A stretch of DNA of 64,000 nt from Leucaena leucocephala (GCA_037074615.1 CM073549.1:1493001-1557000); one strand, 5' to 3'; counted from the stretch's first letter, positions 10,689-23,392 are shown. The notes: generated by a model not told the origin, from the sequence alone. Program-made: numbers and translations.

Positions 10689-11613
10689 GTCTTATATTAG
10701 GAGGTTACATTGAAACAGGAGTGTTATAAAGCTCGATCTTTTCAACTCCAATAATTAATTTTTGAGGTGTGATTCTCCAAAGCAATTGTGCTTATTACAT
10801 TTCATTGAAGGGTTTTTTCATCATAAATAATTTCATATTTGTTGCGTCTCATAATTCCTCGCTCTTAATTATAATAGTGTTATTTATTAGCTCCCTTGCA
10901 AATAATCTTACTTTACTTTATATACATGCATGTTATAGGGTCGACATAAAGAAAGAGAGTGATCATTCAAAACTGGTGCCGGCGCATAGAGCCTCTCAAA
11001 TTAATCTCATTATTTGCAATTTGTTAACAAAACAATTTTTTTATTATATTTATGATTTATCAAGTCAATAATTATGTCTTAATATCTAGGTCATTAATTT
11101 TATGAGTGACTAAAGAAGTGCATGTTGCTTACACTTGACTTAGCCACGCCCATGCACACTGCTAACATTTTGATATTCCTTGGCTTAAAGTGAGAAATAA
11201 TAGAAGTGAATTAAGAGAGGGGTAGGAGGAGGAGGAGGAGCAGGAGGAGGCCTTCAAATTTTACCATGTGAGGTGAAACTGGAATCTAAGGGTGCGTTTT
11301 CCAATGGCATTCATTTTCAAAGCCGTTGGCGTAGTAGTACTTGTACAGGTAAATTAATGTAGCAGATCAAAATCCCTTCATTCTAGTATTACTATTTTGG
11401 GTTACTTTAAGTCAATGACCACAATCACATTTATATGATTATAAGTATCTTTCTTTTTACTTATTTGTAAATGTGGCATTGCTCGTACATAAGAGTGACA
11501 GACAGCAAGTTTCTCACTTTACTCTCTCCATCATCATCTCTTGAATGATTTGTCCATTTCCACCCCCATTTGCATTTGCACCCAAATCCCCCCAAAAAAA
11601 TATACAGAGCTTG
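10689..11613. other. Intergenic
   Basis: No gene recognised. The stretch is AT-rich with a short purine-rich GGA/GGAGGA run near 11220-11250. Confidence 0.6.
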
Positions 11614-11621
11614 GTTGATCC

Positions 11622-12280
11622 TAGAGGTGGTAATTTGAGTTGGACCCGCGGGTCAACCCTCCAACCCGCCAAAAAATGGCGGGTTGGATTGCAAAAATTG
11701 CAACCCACTTAGGTGCGGGTCTTTTTGACCCGCACCCGCCAAACCCGCACCCGCGGCGGGCTAACCCGCCGGGTTGGCGGGTTAGCCCGCTTTTTTTTTT
11801 TTTGCTTTTTTTATTATACATATTATATATTTATACTTTAATAATTTGAGGGTCTTAACTAAACAAGAGATATTACACTTAATTTATATTAACTTTATCT
11901 CATTGAGTTATTTTTTCTTTATATATATTTATTTTATTTTATTATTATTTTTTTTGTAATATATTTATCTATGGATAGTGGTAAAATTGACTAAATAAAT
12001 ATTTTGACAACTTAAGACATGATTTGAATCTAATTAATATTGATATATGTAATTTTTTTTAAAAAAAAAAAGTTGAAAAATAAAAAAAAATTACATATAA
12101 AAAATTTAAAAAAAAAAAGATGGCGGGTCGGCGGGCTAGCCCGCCAACCCGCCTAGGCGGGCTCGGGTTGGTCTTATACCAACCCGCCTGGAGGCGGGTC
12201 TAAAAAGACCTGCCCGCCTCTAGCCCAACTCGCCGCGGGCTAACCCGTATTCGGCGAGTTAGCCCGCATTATCAGCCCTA
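11622..12280. mobile_element. hAT-type MITE with GGCGGG/CCCGCC-rich arms, copy 1
   Basis: The ends are TAGAGGTGGTAA and, read in reverse, TAGGGCTGATAA, the TAGGGGTGGCAA-like ends of plant hAT non-autonomous elements. A perfect 8-bp target duplication, GTTGATCC, flanks it at 11614-11621 and 12281-12288. Both arms are packed with GGCGGGTT and AACCCGCC units around an AT-rich centre, so the whole 659-bp element can fold back on itself. It has no coding capacity. Confidence 0.88.
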
Positions 12281-12634
12281 GTTGATCCCATTCCTCTGTA
12301 ATAAATGAGCCTTATGCTTCTCAGAATATCATAACACCTACTTGCTCACCTCCTCCTAAGCTAACCTTCCTTTGCCATGCATTAACCAAACACTTCCCCT
12401 GATTCCAGACTCATGCCCCCACCCAACCGATGCTTCATTCTTTAATATTCAAAGCCTGGTAATGGCTGATTCATTCAGCACAGCCCCTTAAATAATCAAT
12501 AAAATGAGGCAGAAAACCCCTTCTTCTTGAACTTAATAAAAGGCATTTTAGTAACTTGTAACATAATGACATGAAAATTGTTGAGAGGTCAAATTCTACT
12601 TGTAACTTCAAATTTTCAGTATTTGCCTTCTAAT

Positions 12635-13113
12635 TAGAGTTAAGAAAGTACGCTAGGCTGGGGTTGCGGGTTAGCCCGCCGCAACCCACGGGTGGGGAGG
12701 GGGTGAGTTGACCCACGGGCTAGATAGTCTATCACTTTTTTTTAATTTGTTAATATTTTTTTAAAAAAATATTTTTAAATTTTTAAAATACTAATAAAAA
12801 ATTTTCTAATATTATATTATCATAATAAAAAAATTATTAATATTATACTCTTACAAATTTCTAATTTTTATAACAAAATATTAAATTTTATAACTATAAA
12901 TCTAAATAAATATTAACATACTATTAATCAATTATAATATTTCAACACATATCAACAAATAAGTAATCATCTTTACTAGTATTTAATAATGAAATATTCA
13001 AAATAATATTTGAGTAAAATAAATAATAATATTAATATTTAAAAAAAGAGGGGTTGGCGGGTTAGGAGGGGCCAAGCTAAACTGGCAGAACCCGCCCAAT
13101 TTTACCAACTCTA
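12635..13113. mobile_element. hAT-type MITE with GGCGGG/CCCGCC-rich arms, copy 2
   Basis: The element starts TAGAGTTAAG and ends ACCAACTCTA, whose complement begins TAGAGTTGGT. The flanking 8-mers CTTCTAAT (12627-12634) and CTTTTAAT (13114-13121) differ at one base, as expected of an older target duplication. Its arms share the GGGTTGCGGGTTAGCCCGCC style of copy 1, with an AT-rich 300-bp core. Confidence 0.7.
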
Positions 13114-13121
13114 CTTTTAAT

Positions 13122-13847
13122 TTTAAAAAATGGCACTATAATATTTCTATACTACATCTTACCCCAATTATAAATTAAAGTATTAGTCTGTGTGTATTTT
13201 TATCATGTCGTTTTCATCAATAAAATTTGTTTAGGGACATTTCCACATCTTCCCCACAATATTTTCTTAAATTGCTTTCTCAATTATTTTAAGGCTGTAT
13301 TCTTCTTTTACTTTAACTTTGTAAATTTGGAATTTTACTTTTTAAATGTTCCTAAAACAATTCGTAAAAATTGATTATTGATTAAAAGTAATAACAACTA
13401 GATCTCTAAGATAATGTTTGGCATGCAACACAAAAGGAACGTAAAGAAAAGAGAGGAAAAGATAAAAAAAAAAGTGAAAGAATGTTGTTTGATGAAAATA
13501 AAATAAAAATATTGATAAATTTGATCTCCTCTTTTATTTAATAATGGGCTGAGAATCAAGTTGGGCCGTTCATGGTAAAGGTGAGCCCATTAAGCCCAGA
13601 AAGAAGATAAATAACTAAGAGAAAAGGGAAAAAAAAAGAAAAAAAAAAGAAACAAGAAGAAATGAATAGCAGAAGAGCAGGGCAGGAGGGGGAGGAGGGG
13701 GAGCCTGCCTCAATGCCCTGCTTCCAAGCGTCTTTATTTAGGTTTATAAGAGGTTCTTTTCATTGGGTCCAGCTGGGTTTGTGTGCCCTTAACATTTCTG
13801 CCCTCCAACCATTCACCGAAAGCACCCACAAAAGAATACACACACAC
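13122..13847. other. Upstream region of the cyclin gene
   Basis: No gene. Near 13560-13600 are TGGGCC/GCCCA motifs (GGGCCGTTCA, AGCCCATTAAGCCCAG) of the kind found in promoters of proliferating-cell genes. Their role here is inferred only from position. Confidence 0.45.
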
Positions 13848-13855
13848 TATATAAA
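13848..13855 (+). promoter_or_regulatory. TATA box of the D-type cyclin gene
   Basis: TATATAAA is followed by a CT/CA-rich leader of about 200 bp that ends at the cyclin ATG at 14084. Confidence 0.65.
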
Positions 13856-14004
13856 AGACAAGCGTGAAACCCACTCACCCTCTAAATTCAATATCTACAA
13901 CTTCTTCTTCTACTTTTTCTTCCTCTGCCTCTCACCAATTCTCTCTTCTGCTTCCCCATTACTGAGACACACACACAGAGATAGAGGAAGAGAGAGAGCT
14001 AGAG

Positions 14005-14037
14005 ATGGGTGAGCCTCTTTGTCTTCACTTTTTATGA
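14005..14037 (+). promoter_or_regulatory. Upstream ORF 1 in the cyclin leader
   Basis: ATG GGT GAG CCT starts a 10-codon frame that stops at 14035-14037, 46 bases before the main ATG. If a leader intron with donor at GTGAGC (14009) and acceptor CCCAG (14077) were used, this start would instead read into the coding exon in a different frame. Confidence 0.45.
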
Positions 14038-14117
14038 TGACCATAACACCATTTCTCGCTCCCTCTCTTCTTCCCAGAAGAAGATGGCAATCCTCCACCA
14101 TCACCATAACCAACTAG
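14034..14117 (+). promoter_or_regulatory. Upstream ORF 2, overlapping the cyclin start
   Basis: A second ATG at 14034 opens a 27-codon frame that passes over the cyclin ATG (14084) out of frame and ends at 14117. In an unspliced leader, ribosomes taking it would miss the main start, a standard way of lowering translation. Confidence 0.4.
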
Positions 14118-15547
14118 CTCCCCACCATGAGAACTCTTCCTCTTTCCTCGATGCTCTTTACTGTGATGAAGAACAATGGGAGGAAGAAGAAGAAGAAGTA
14201 GAACAAGTAGAAGGTAATCATAATGAGACCGATCTCCTTCTTCTTCCTCTTCCTCAGATCTTGTCGGAGCAAGACTTGTTCTGGGAAGATGAAGAGCTGA
14301 ACTCTCTCTTCTCGAAAGAAGAAGAAGCCTGCTCTGATGATCTGGGTGTTGATCTTTCTCTGGCTCGTCGTGAGGCAATAGAATGGATACTTAAAGTGAA
14401 AGCCCATTATGGCTTCTCTTCCCTAACGGCAACACTAGCCATCAACTATCTGGACCGATTCCTTTCGAGCTTCCATTTTCAAAGGGAGAAGCCGTGGATG
14501 ATCCAGCTCGTGGCTGTAACTTGCCTCTCTTTAGCAGCAAAAGTTGAAGAAACTGAAGTCCCTCTTCTTCTATACCTCCAAGTACGTTCAACTAAAAAAA
14601 AAACAAAGAAAGAAACTTGGGTTTGTTTGTTCTGTCTTCGGACAGCATAAATTAACATGCTTTTGTTATTCTGTCTCAGGTTGAAGATACTAAATACATG
14701 TTTGAGGCAAAGACCATACAGAGAATGGAGCTTCTTGTTCTGTCAACCCTGAAATGGAAGATGCACCCAGTAACGCCGCTCTCTTTCCTAGATCACATCA
14801 TAAGGAGGCTTGGATTGAAAACCCATCTTCACTGGGAATTCCTCAGGCTCTGCGAGAATCTCCTGCTCTCCATTCTACCAGGTAAGCAAACAACTGAGAT
14901 TCAATTCAAAAGCATTAAAAGATTCAGCCTTTGGTCCCAAGATTCCTTATTGTTTGGTATGTTTTGTTGGGTCTAGATTCAAGATTTGTGGGTTATCTGC
15001 CATCGGTGTTGGCCACAGCGACAATGCTGCATGTGGTAGACGAGATTGAGCAGAGTGAAGGAGTGAAACATAAAAATGAGCTTCTGGGCGTTCTTAAAAG
15101 TAACAAGGTATGGGCTTAATCAAAGGCTGCTATGAATATAATTAATGCAGAGAATACATATGATAAGCACATGATTTGATCTCTGGGTGTAACTTTAGAG
15201 GTATGTTTTGGTTCTGTAATTTTTGACAGGAGAAAGTAGAAGAGTGCTATAATGCGATACAGGAGATGTCAAAGGGCAATGATTATTATAATTATGGGCA
15301 TAACAAGAATAATAAGAAACGAAGATATGAGGAAATTAGTCCTGAGAGCCCAAGTGGCGTAATCGAAGCAGTTTTCGGTTCTGATGGTTCCAACGATTCG
15401 TGGGCAGTGGGGTCATCATTGTGTTCTCCATCCCCAGAGCCACTGTTCAAGAAGACCAGAACCCAAGAACAACAACAGCAACAACAAATGACATTGTCAC
15501 CGTTCAATCGGGTCATTGTCGAAATCGTTGCTGGCGCGTCTCCTTGA
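14084..15547 (+). CDS. CYCD3: D3-type cyclin
   Basis: Exons 14084-14581, 14680-14881, 14977-15107 and 15230-15547 join in phase to 382 aa, close to Arabidopsis CYCD3;1 (376). The retinoblastoma-binding LxCxE motif is LYCDE at residues 25-29. The acidic N-terminus (QDLFWEDEELNSLFSKEE) and the cyclin box (about 85-195: AHYGFSSLTATLAINYLDRF, PWMIQLVAVTCLSLAAKVEE) are typical of D3 cyclins. The second cyclin fold contains TIQRMELLVLSTLKWKMHPV and DSRFVGYLPSVLATATM. The C-terminus is rich in Ser/Pro and has a Gln run, as in unstable D cyclins. It partners CDKA in the nucleus to phosphorylate RBR and promote the G1/S transition in response to cytokinin and sugar. The N-terminus has a four-His run. 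Confidence 0.95.
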
Positions 15548-17273
15548 AGAAAACAAAGAAACCCCCAAAAGGATGTTTTTATATTTACTGCGGTAATGAT
15601 ACCAAAATTCACTGTTGTTGGCTCTTGCCGCTCCATGTCTTCATTTCCAACAATGCCCATGAAGAATGGTTTGTGGAAGAAGGTGAAAGAGGAGGACAAA
15701 GTTGGCAATGAAGAATATATGATCCCTGCTGCTGCTGCTGCAATCTGCATCTCTACTACATGTTTTCTCTTAGGCACTCCTTGAAATGGATCTCTTTGGG
15801 ACCATATTTTATTTGGACATACTAATATCTTTCATTCTATAATAAATTCAGAACAATCCTGGTTCATTTTTGTTTACGGTTTCAACTTTCACCTCCCGTT
15901 GAACGCTTTACTTCTGCCTCTGCCTGGCTCGTATGGAGATTGGAGCCCCCCACTTATGGTCCACTCGAACCCTTTTCTTTTATTTCTGGGGGTCAAATTA
16001 ATATTTTTTTGTGCTTTGAAAAGTTTTTTTTTCTCTCGATTCTCTATAGTTTGAAGGTTGTATATATAATCTTGGGCATTATTTTTTTATATGAAGCACG
16101 CTAATGCAGATACTAACATGTTAGAACTTACAATAAAGAAATGGATATGATCGTTAGATGCTTTTGAATATGGGTGAGAACGTATGTAGAGTGGCATTAT
16201 ATAATATAGGAATAAGAGTAATATTATATAGAGATTGAGTATTGGAAGGATGAAAGGGGCGATGATAATAATAATGAATAAGAAATAGAGAAAGGAGTAA
16301 GTAGGGAAGCATGTGGAGAGAGAAGCAGATTGTCGGCCAGTGGGTGAAAGGGTTTTGACCCTCCTTCCCTGGACTCCACCCATCAATTGTAACATTTGAA
16401 TTTAAGAAGATTACCATGTTTGATTTAAAACTAAAATGTTAAGTTGTACGTGAATTTCACTAATAGATTAGTTTGAAAAATGTTCAATTAAGTGATAAAA
16501 AATACTATTATTATTATTATGAATTTAAATTTAAGATATCATATTTAAAAAATTTAAATCCTTTTTATTTACACTAATATATGTTAGTATAACTTTAAAT
16601 CATTTAAATAAAATTTAATAATATAATTTATAAATATTATTACGAATGTTAATCATTAAATTTATTAGGACAATTGAAAGATTTGTTTTTTTGGCATAAT
16701 GCTATCACTTCATAATTGAAGGGATTAGGGTGAAGAAGGCATTAATTAATTAATATATATATACACACACCCCACACAGGAACCCTATGGTTGGAAACAT
16801 GAAGAGAGTTGTACTCTGTGATCATTAATTGCATTCGCTTACTTCACTAACTTCACATGAAGCCAACAAAGCATCCATTTATTAGTTTCATTAATCTACT
16901 TGCTTTCTGTCCCTCCGGGCACATCCCATTAAACTAGCTTTGTTTTCATGAATATAATCTTTTTTTAAAAACATAGTTTTTTTTAGTACTATGCCAAGCA
17001 TCATTCGAAATGAGACAAAACTATATATGCCATCATCTATTTTTTCCAATCTTTTTTATGAATATACAATATACATTTACTTTTATAAATATAAAAGTAA
17101 AATTATCATATAGTATACATATAAATCAATGTATACATAGCACCTATTAACGAAATGATGAAGTTAGTAATAATTAAAAAAAATATCATTATCATCAAGT
17201 TTTAAAAATTAAAACTATTTATATCTGTTCTGAAGTCAAGGATGTTCATACATTTAATCTAAAAATAATATGA
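15548..17273. other. Intergenic, start of a 9-kb gene-poor region
   Basis: The cyclin 3' UTR occupies the first few hundred bases. Beyond it is AT-rich sequence without recognisable coding content. Confidence 0.6.
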
Positions 17274-17282
17274 TTAATTTAA

Positions 17283-17558
17283 GGGTTATATAACACTCAA
17301 TATTTTCATTTTATTTCTCATGTGTGTCTAGTATTATAATCTTATTTGTAGTACAATTTTACCCATAAATTTTTTAATTTGGTATAATTTCACTCATAAT
17401 ATTTTTAATTTAGTACAATTTTATACATAATCTTATTTCTCAAGTACCAATAATTACACCAAATTAAAAATATTATGGGTAAAATTATACAATAAATAAG
17501 ATTAGGATACTGGACGCATATGAAAAATAAGATCAGGATGTTAGGTACTATATAATCC
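17283..17558. mobile_element. Palindromic Mutator-type MITE, copy 1
   Basis: The ends are GGGTTATATAACACTCAATA and, in reverse, GGATTATATAGTACCTAACA. A perfect 9-bp target duplication, TTAATTTAA, flanks it (17274-17282 and 17559-17567), as for Mutator-like elements. The two halves are inverted copies of each other (TCTAGTATTATAATCTTATT against AATAAGATTAGGATACTGGA), so the transcript would form one long hairpin. A related copy lies at 59935-60238. Confidence 0.85.
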
Positions 17559-17567
17559 TTAATTTAA

Positions 17568-17847
17568 TTGATATACAAGGGAATGTAGAAAGGATTGTAG
17601 AAGCACTCATGACAAATGAGAGAGAGAGGAACAAGGATAACACCTTGGAAGAGAAATTAAAGGAAAGCAGGAAAAGGGAAATAGAGAGGAGAGATTAAAA
17701 CATACATATGATGACATAATGCAAACTTTGCTTGAGTTGGAAGTTGGTTAGTTGGATTAGAGGAAGAATAATGATATGATTAAGTGCGCAATCACTTTTC
17801 AACACTAACAAGGCATTAAAAGAGAGGCATACCCCAATGACATGTGG

Positions 17848-17848
<1 letters not shown>
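17568..17848. other. Intergenic
   Basis: Short AT-rich gap with a purine-rich patch (AGAGAGAGGAAC and AGAGAGGAGAGA); no gene seen. Confidence 0.5.
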
Positions 17849-17884
<36 letters not shown>

Positions 17885-17887
17885 CAT
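17849..17887. repeat. (TA)n-(CA)n compound microsatellite
   Basis: An uninterrupted TA run passes directly into a short CA run. Confidence 0.9.
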
Positions 17888-19419
17888 TGCCCTTTCCCTC
17901 TATTTTGCCTCTCACATTTTAACTTTTCTTTGTTTCTTTTTTTATTTTCCTCCTCTCTTTAACTTTTACCTATATGATGATTCTCATGTCTATTTTGGTG
18001 GGATTCACTATAGTGCATGCTTCACCTTTTGCTTCTTTCCTTTGTCTTTGTTCCATTGTCAAAATTAAAGCTACCCCAAAAGAAATCAAACTTCATTATT
18101 TGCTTCCCTCCACGCGTATAAATGTACCTACCATTATTTGTATATATGAAATCCCACTGCTACAAGAATCTATCTTTATCATTTCCAAGCTTAGTATTGG
18201 TTTAGTACTTTTAGGCTGTAGGGGCAAACACAAAGGCAAAGTGGTCTTGCACAAATCTCTTGTAAAGCACTGCATTAAGACCTGCTGTTTAATCAATTAG
18301 TTAATTAATAAGAGAAAAACATCATAAGCCAAAGACATATAATAATCATCAAAATATGCAAATGACAAAATAGTCTTAGGAAATGGTCTAAAGATAGTGA
18401 GGTCTGGCAACTTGAGAATTATTGGAAAAGAGAGTGCCTAAGAATGTATCACTACATCATTTTATGACTTTAATTATATAAACTTACAGAAATTGAGTAT
18501 AGCAGAAATGGGCTTCAATTTACGACTTTAATTATATAATCTAACAAAAGTTGAGTATATATCGAAAATGAGATAATCCCTCATAACGTGATAAAGTAAG
18601 ATTCAAATTTCTATTAGGAGAAGTGCCCATATTTAGTACATGATAATGTTTCGTATATAATTATATCTGATAGGAGAATAGTTGTACTTAGAAAAAAAGG
18701 TTTTAATTATATAAAATGATAGAAAACTTTAAGCAGTGACAATTTTAAGTTTTAACAGTGAAGATTTGGCTGGAGTATTTTAGGATTCGCTTATTTAAGT
18801 GGTGTTATATGTCTTTCTTCCATAGAGATATACTTGTGGGAGTAGTTTTTAATTGATAGAGCACCCGCTAATCCTAAATTATGATTTTAATCATGGGGGA
18901 GACAATCTTTGAATTTGTTGGAAGATTGTCTTCCTTCTCTTCATGTCTTTTTCCTCCCTAAGCTTTCAAATTGGGATTCATAATTCACATATATTAAATT
19001 AATTAAAACTAAGTCATAACGTGTTTACAAATAATATATTTTATTATAAACACGCTTACCTCTTGTGATTTTGTATAATTCATTTAACTTATTGTAGAAA
19101 AAAATCACTCTTTTAACTTTATTTTTTAAATTTTAAACTTTGATTCGATAAGATATTCAATAGAGCTTAATTTTTTTTTATCTATTCTCTCCCCTCTCTT
19201 TTTTTAAACCCTGCATGACTCCTATTTAAAACAAGTGATGTAAATTTACATATATAATTTTTTTAAAAAAAAAAATTCAAACCTCACATTACTCCAAATT
19301 CAAACCAGTGATGTAAATTTAACAGGAAGTGGATGCAAGCAAGTGATGATGAATTGATGAGGCATAGAAATAAAAAGGTGCACAGTAGAAGAGTGAGACA
19401 GTTGTTTTTTTTTGTTTTT
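17888..19419. other. Intergenic
   Basis: Low-complexity AT-rich sequence. Short open frames here have no family signature, codon pattern or splice context that I could support as coding. Confidence 0.55.
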
Positions 19420-19665
19420 TTATTTTTTTATATAGTACAATCTTATATGAATTGATATGAATTTTAGTTTTAATTTTTTAATTTTAAATTATAGATTTTA
19501 GTCATTTAAAGAATAAAATAATTCATATTTTTTATTAAATTATAGGGATTAATATTTTAAACTAAAAAAAATTCAAAAAATATTACCTATAGTTTAAAAT
19601 TTGAAGCACTAAAATTAAAATAAAAATAAATTTAAAGAATTAATGATTGTATTAACTTTTTTTTA
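19420..19665. repeat. AT-rich inverted-repeat element, possible old MITE
   Basis: The left part (TAGTACAATC, TTTTAGTTTTAATTTT) and the right part (AAATTAAAATAAAAATAAAT, GATTGTATTAA) are roughly complementary around an AT-rich centre. No target duplication could be fixed, so this is a weak call. Confidence 0.35.
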
Positions 19666-19728
19666 AGGTAAAAAGCTCGCTTCCATGCAAATCACTTGCT
19701 ATAATATAATATTTATATATTATTAACA

Positions 19729-19902
19729 TAGCGCTTAGGGAGATATCCTAACTTTTGAGTATTTAAATTTACTTCTGAGGGTAATAGACGGCTAGTCTTT
19801 TCTGATATTAGTATCGCCTATGAGAAAGGAAGATTTTGCCCTGCCTTTAGATCATAGGTGAGCTCAACCCCTTTTTAAAAAATTGTATAAAAAAAAACAT
19901 AG
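19729..19902 (+). mobile_element. SINE family C, 5'-truncated copy
   Basis: The sequence from AGCGCTTAGGGAGATATCC to the A-run matches the 3' two thirds of the fuller copy at 51202-51470. Shared blocks include GAGGGTAATAGACG, TATTAGTATCGCCTA, CTTTAGATCATAGGTGAGC and a final TTTTTAAAAAATTGTATA plus A-tail. The tRNA-like head is missing, as in 5'-truncated retroposons. Confidence 0.65.
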
Positions 19903-22900
19903 CTAATGCCCCCACCCCCAATAATTTGATGAGAATAATATCATCATGCCTTATGCCTTATTTGTAATAATCATCTTTCTTTTTCCTCTTTTGACTTAAT
20001 TAGTCTCCCTCATCCTCCTTAATGCTTCATTAATTAATATAATCCCATGAACTCAATTGAGTTTTGGACTCAGCTAAAGTAAAGCCCTTGCATGTAATTT
20101 TCCTCTCCCTCTTACCTTATGCTCCCCAGTCTTTTTCCTGCTTACAGCTGTAAAGTCCTTCAAAAACAATAAAAGCAACAAAAGAAGAGGACCCAATATT
20201 TTTCTGTGGGCCCCACCCTGCCTGCCCTTCAATTTCATGTCAAGGTTTGCTTTGAGAGTATTATATGGAAACAACCTCGTCTTCCTTCTTACTTGTTAAT
20301 TAGACAGCACAAGAAAGGAAGGAAGGAAGAGAACAGGCCCCTGTTTTTGTGATGCTAAGTATAACTCTTTAATCTCTATCCACCTTTTCTTTTAGAAGAA
20401 ACAATAAAAAGCATAAATAGAATTCTCTGCTTTCACATGTATCCATATACGATATACCTACCTCTTTGTAGCTTTGTACTCACTGGTCCTCCTCTTTCTC
20501 TAAACCATATATCCCAAAATGCTAAAATCATTGGACTCGACCCTTCCCCTTTTTTCTAATTGTGGTGTTTGCTTTCAAAATTTACAAGGAATCCTTTGGT
20601 AATTCCATATCGTAACATAATCTCTTCAATTATAAATCTCATGTCTTTACTTTTATTTGTTTCTCCTTGGCTTCCAACTTCAATCTTCATTCTTCAAAGG
20701 CATGACATAGCGTATATATGCGCAATAGGAGAATTGCTATCAGCACCAAAGAAGGATTTAATTATTCAAAAATTTAATAATAATTAAAAAATACTACTCA
20801 CTTATCAATTGGGATTTTTTTAATGATTAAGTATTTTTTTTTTAAAAAAAACATAATAATTCTTCTATATGCATCTCTCTTAGTTTATTGAATTCAATTT
20901 TTCTCATTTGTGATTTATGTAATTAGAAAACGAAAGATAGGAACAAGTATGACTGAATATGAGCCTACATTACATTCTCTTTCTCTATGATTATAAATAT
21001 AAATATGCATATTAATGATTCTTCTGAACCATACCAACAAAACTTTATCAGCAGACAGTATAAAAAAAATAAAGATAATACGTCACATCAAACAGGAACA
21101 TAATCTTTCATCTAATATGCAAAATCAACTTACAGAATCAAGTCAATATATTTCAAAGTATTTTCAATGGGAACTCTCTCGGGAGGGTTTTGACACGGAA
21201 GAATTAAAAACTCTACCTAACCACAGAATTCTTGTTTGTTACTTGTAATGTAATAATAATATTCTCTTCTGTATCTGCACAGCTCATTTTAGCCAATCTC
21301 TAGCAAAATTTCCCCCCTTGTAGAGTTAGTGTATCCTTAAAATTTGACCCAACAGTACTATGTCATATATTTATGAGCTTTTCAAGTTGATGGAAAGTCA
21401 CTGATATATTACAAGCATATTTACTCCGAAACAAGGTTCTGAAATCTGAAAGCAGTTGGCGTGGGTCTGAAACTCTCAATGGACTATATGGTCCCAAAAA
21501 TAAATACCAATGGGGTTGGAGGAAGCTGATCTATCACTATTAGTGTTGTTCACTCTTTGTAAAAATGGCCCCAAGAGATCAGAAATGGAGGGCCCAAGAG
21601 GGTGCATTATTTTCCCACATATCCAATGCGTGAATCAAATTATTATGGCTTACCTTGTTCCTTCGTTCCTCCTATCTTTTTCTGTTACAGTTAATGTTGG
21701 ATTCTGGGAAATCAGCATCCAATGCCTGCATGGACTTGATCATATTCAAAGTTGTCACTTTCAAACCCTAGCAGAGACAAATTAATACCCACAAGATCCA
21801 TAATTTAGCCTTTCCCTTATACTTTCTTCTAACTCTCTGTACGATTCCATGTTAGGACCAGGCCTAGGGGCATTTAGAGCACTGCTCAGATCTTCTTCTT
21901 TCATTGCTTACCCATATAATGAATAACAAGATTTGTTCATATATGAATCTCATTTCATAATTATAAGCTGTTGATACTCAAATACTAAGAAATACACTTG
22001 TTAGAAGGACTTTAACCTTGCTACTCTCTGTCTGATAGAGATTATACTCAAATCCAAAATGATTTAGGATGCTCTGGGTTTACACCATAATGGCCAAGGA
22101 TCCTTCTAGGGAAGCTTTCTTTATATATATGCAGTACTTGGGAAGAAATCATAGAAAAGGTTTAAACTCTTGAGGGTTTTTTTGGGGTTGGATTTGGATT
22201 TTAGATGGAGAATTAATTGGCTTGGAGAGCAAAGGTTGGGCAATAAATAAGGGACTTGATTCGGCAGCAAACATATTGAATGAACTAAGTACAAGTTATT
22301 TATTGGTGTTTGGTTTATTACCTACTTGTAAGTTTGAATAACAATGATCCAGATCAGAGAAGATCGAAATCATGTGAGAAGAGTCTTTAAAGTTTTTTGC
22401 TTCTGGGAATCTCTCAGTGGGACCTCAAATAAATATTCTTGGCGCCACAATGGACCTGCTCCCATCATATTCACGCAGTGTCATGTATGGAAAATATAAT
22501 GTTTTTAAGGGACAAGTAGACAAAGAAGCATTGAATACCTCAATTTAATGGCAACAACAGTAATAGGTTTAGGTGGTCCAATCCAAATTCAAAATTCTCT
22601 CTTACTAAGCTATATCTCTTGACACTTGTTTTGGAACATTCACTTTATACCCTATTCTTAAAAGATTTTATATGCTAATTCTTGGCACAATCAAACAGTA
22701 CATAGGAGACGGTAAAAATTTATCAAAAGTGAATATCACACTATGTTTTTTTTTTAGTCTTAGCGGTATCCTAGCGATGGTTAGAAACTAATTCTCCTGA
22801 GATGTAGAGATCACTGAAGTAAGATTTTACCTCTTCTAATAAAGTCTTTTCCATGCACATAACTTGGTTCAAAATCAAAACATCATGTTTAAGAGACAAA

Positions 22901-23349
22901 TTTATCTACTAATTATGTTGGACTTTGTTGGTATCATCTGTGCTTTTTATTAAAGTTGATTTTCATTAACTCATTATATATCAGTCTGTAGACCATACAG
23001 TATAAGTAATAACGAATAATGATGAATCCTTACAAATGAATATAAAGACCTAAAACATTTGTGACAAAGTTACATATAAGTTGTACCGACTACATTATAT
23101 TACACAAATGACTTGAGATTAAGGAGATAATAAGATTGAATGGGAAGGAAGGAAGTAATAGGATGCTTTTTGGGTCTCTTTAGTTGCTTTTCAAAGTCAG
23201 AAGAAAAGGACAAGAGTTAGTGATGCTTTTAGGGGCCAGCCATGGCATAGCATGTCCCAAACCTCTGAAACTTGGCTGCCCTACTGCAACCATGTCTGCC
23301 TTAGCAGACAAAGATTTGGTTGTCTTTTTACCCAGCCAACACTAACCCA

Positions 23350-23353
<4 letters not shown>
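19903..23353. other. Intergenic
   Basis: No gene recognised in 3.4 kb. I compared it by eye with common plant microRNA sequences (miR156, 159, 160, 164, 166, 169, 172, 393, 396 and others) and found no precursor with a matching star arm. Confidence 0.5.

Positions 23354-23392
<39 letters not shown>
23354..23392. repeat. (TA)n microsatellite
   Basis: About 19 uninterrupted TA units. Confidence 0.95.

Noticed and set aside
15910..15945. TGCCTGGCTCGTATGG, resembling miR160
   Set aside because: It differs from miR160 in the second half and no complementary star arm is nearby.
21845..21880. TTAGGACCAGGCCTAGG, resembling part of miR166
   Set aside because: Mismatches in the 5' and 3' parts and no foldback with a star sequence.
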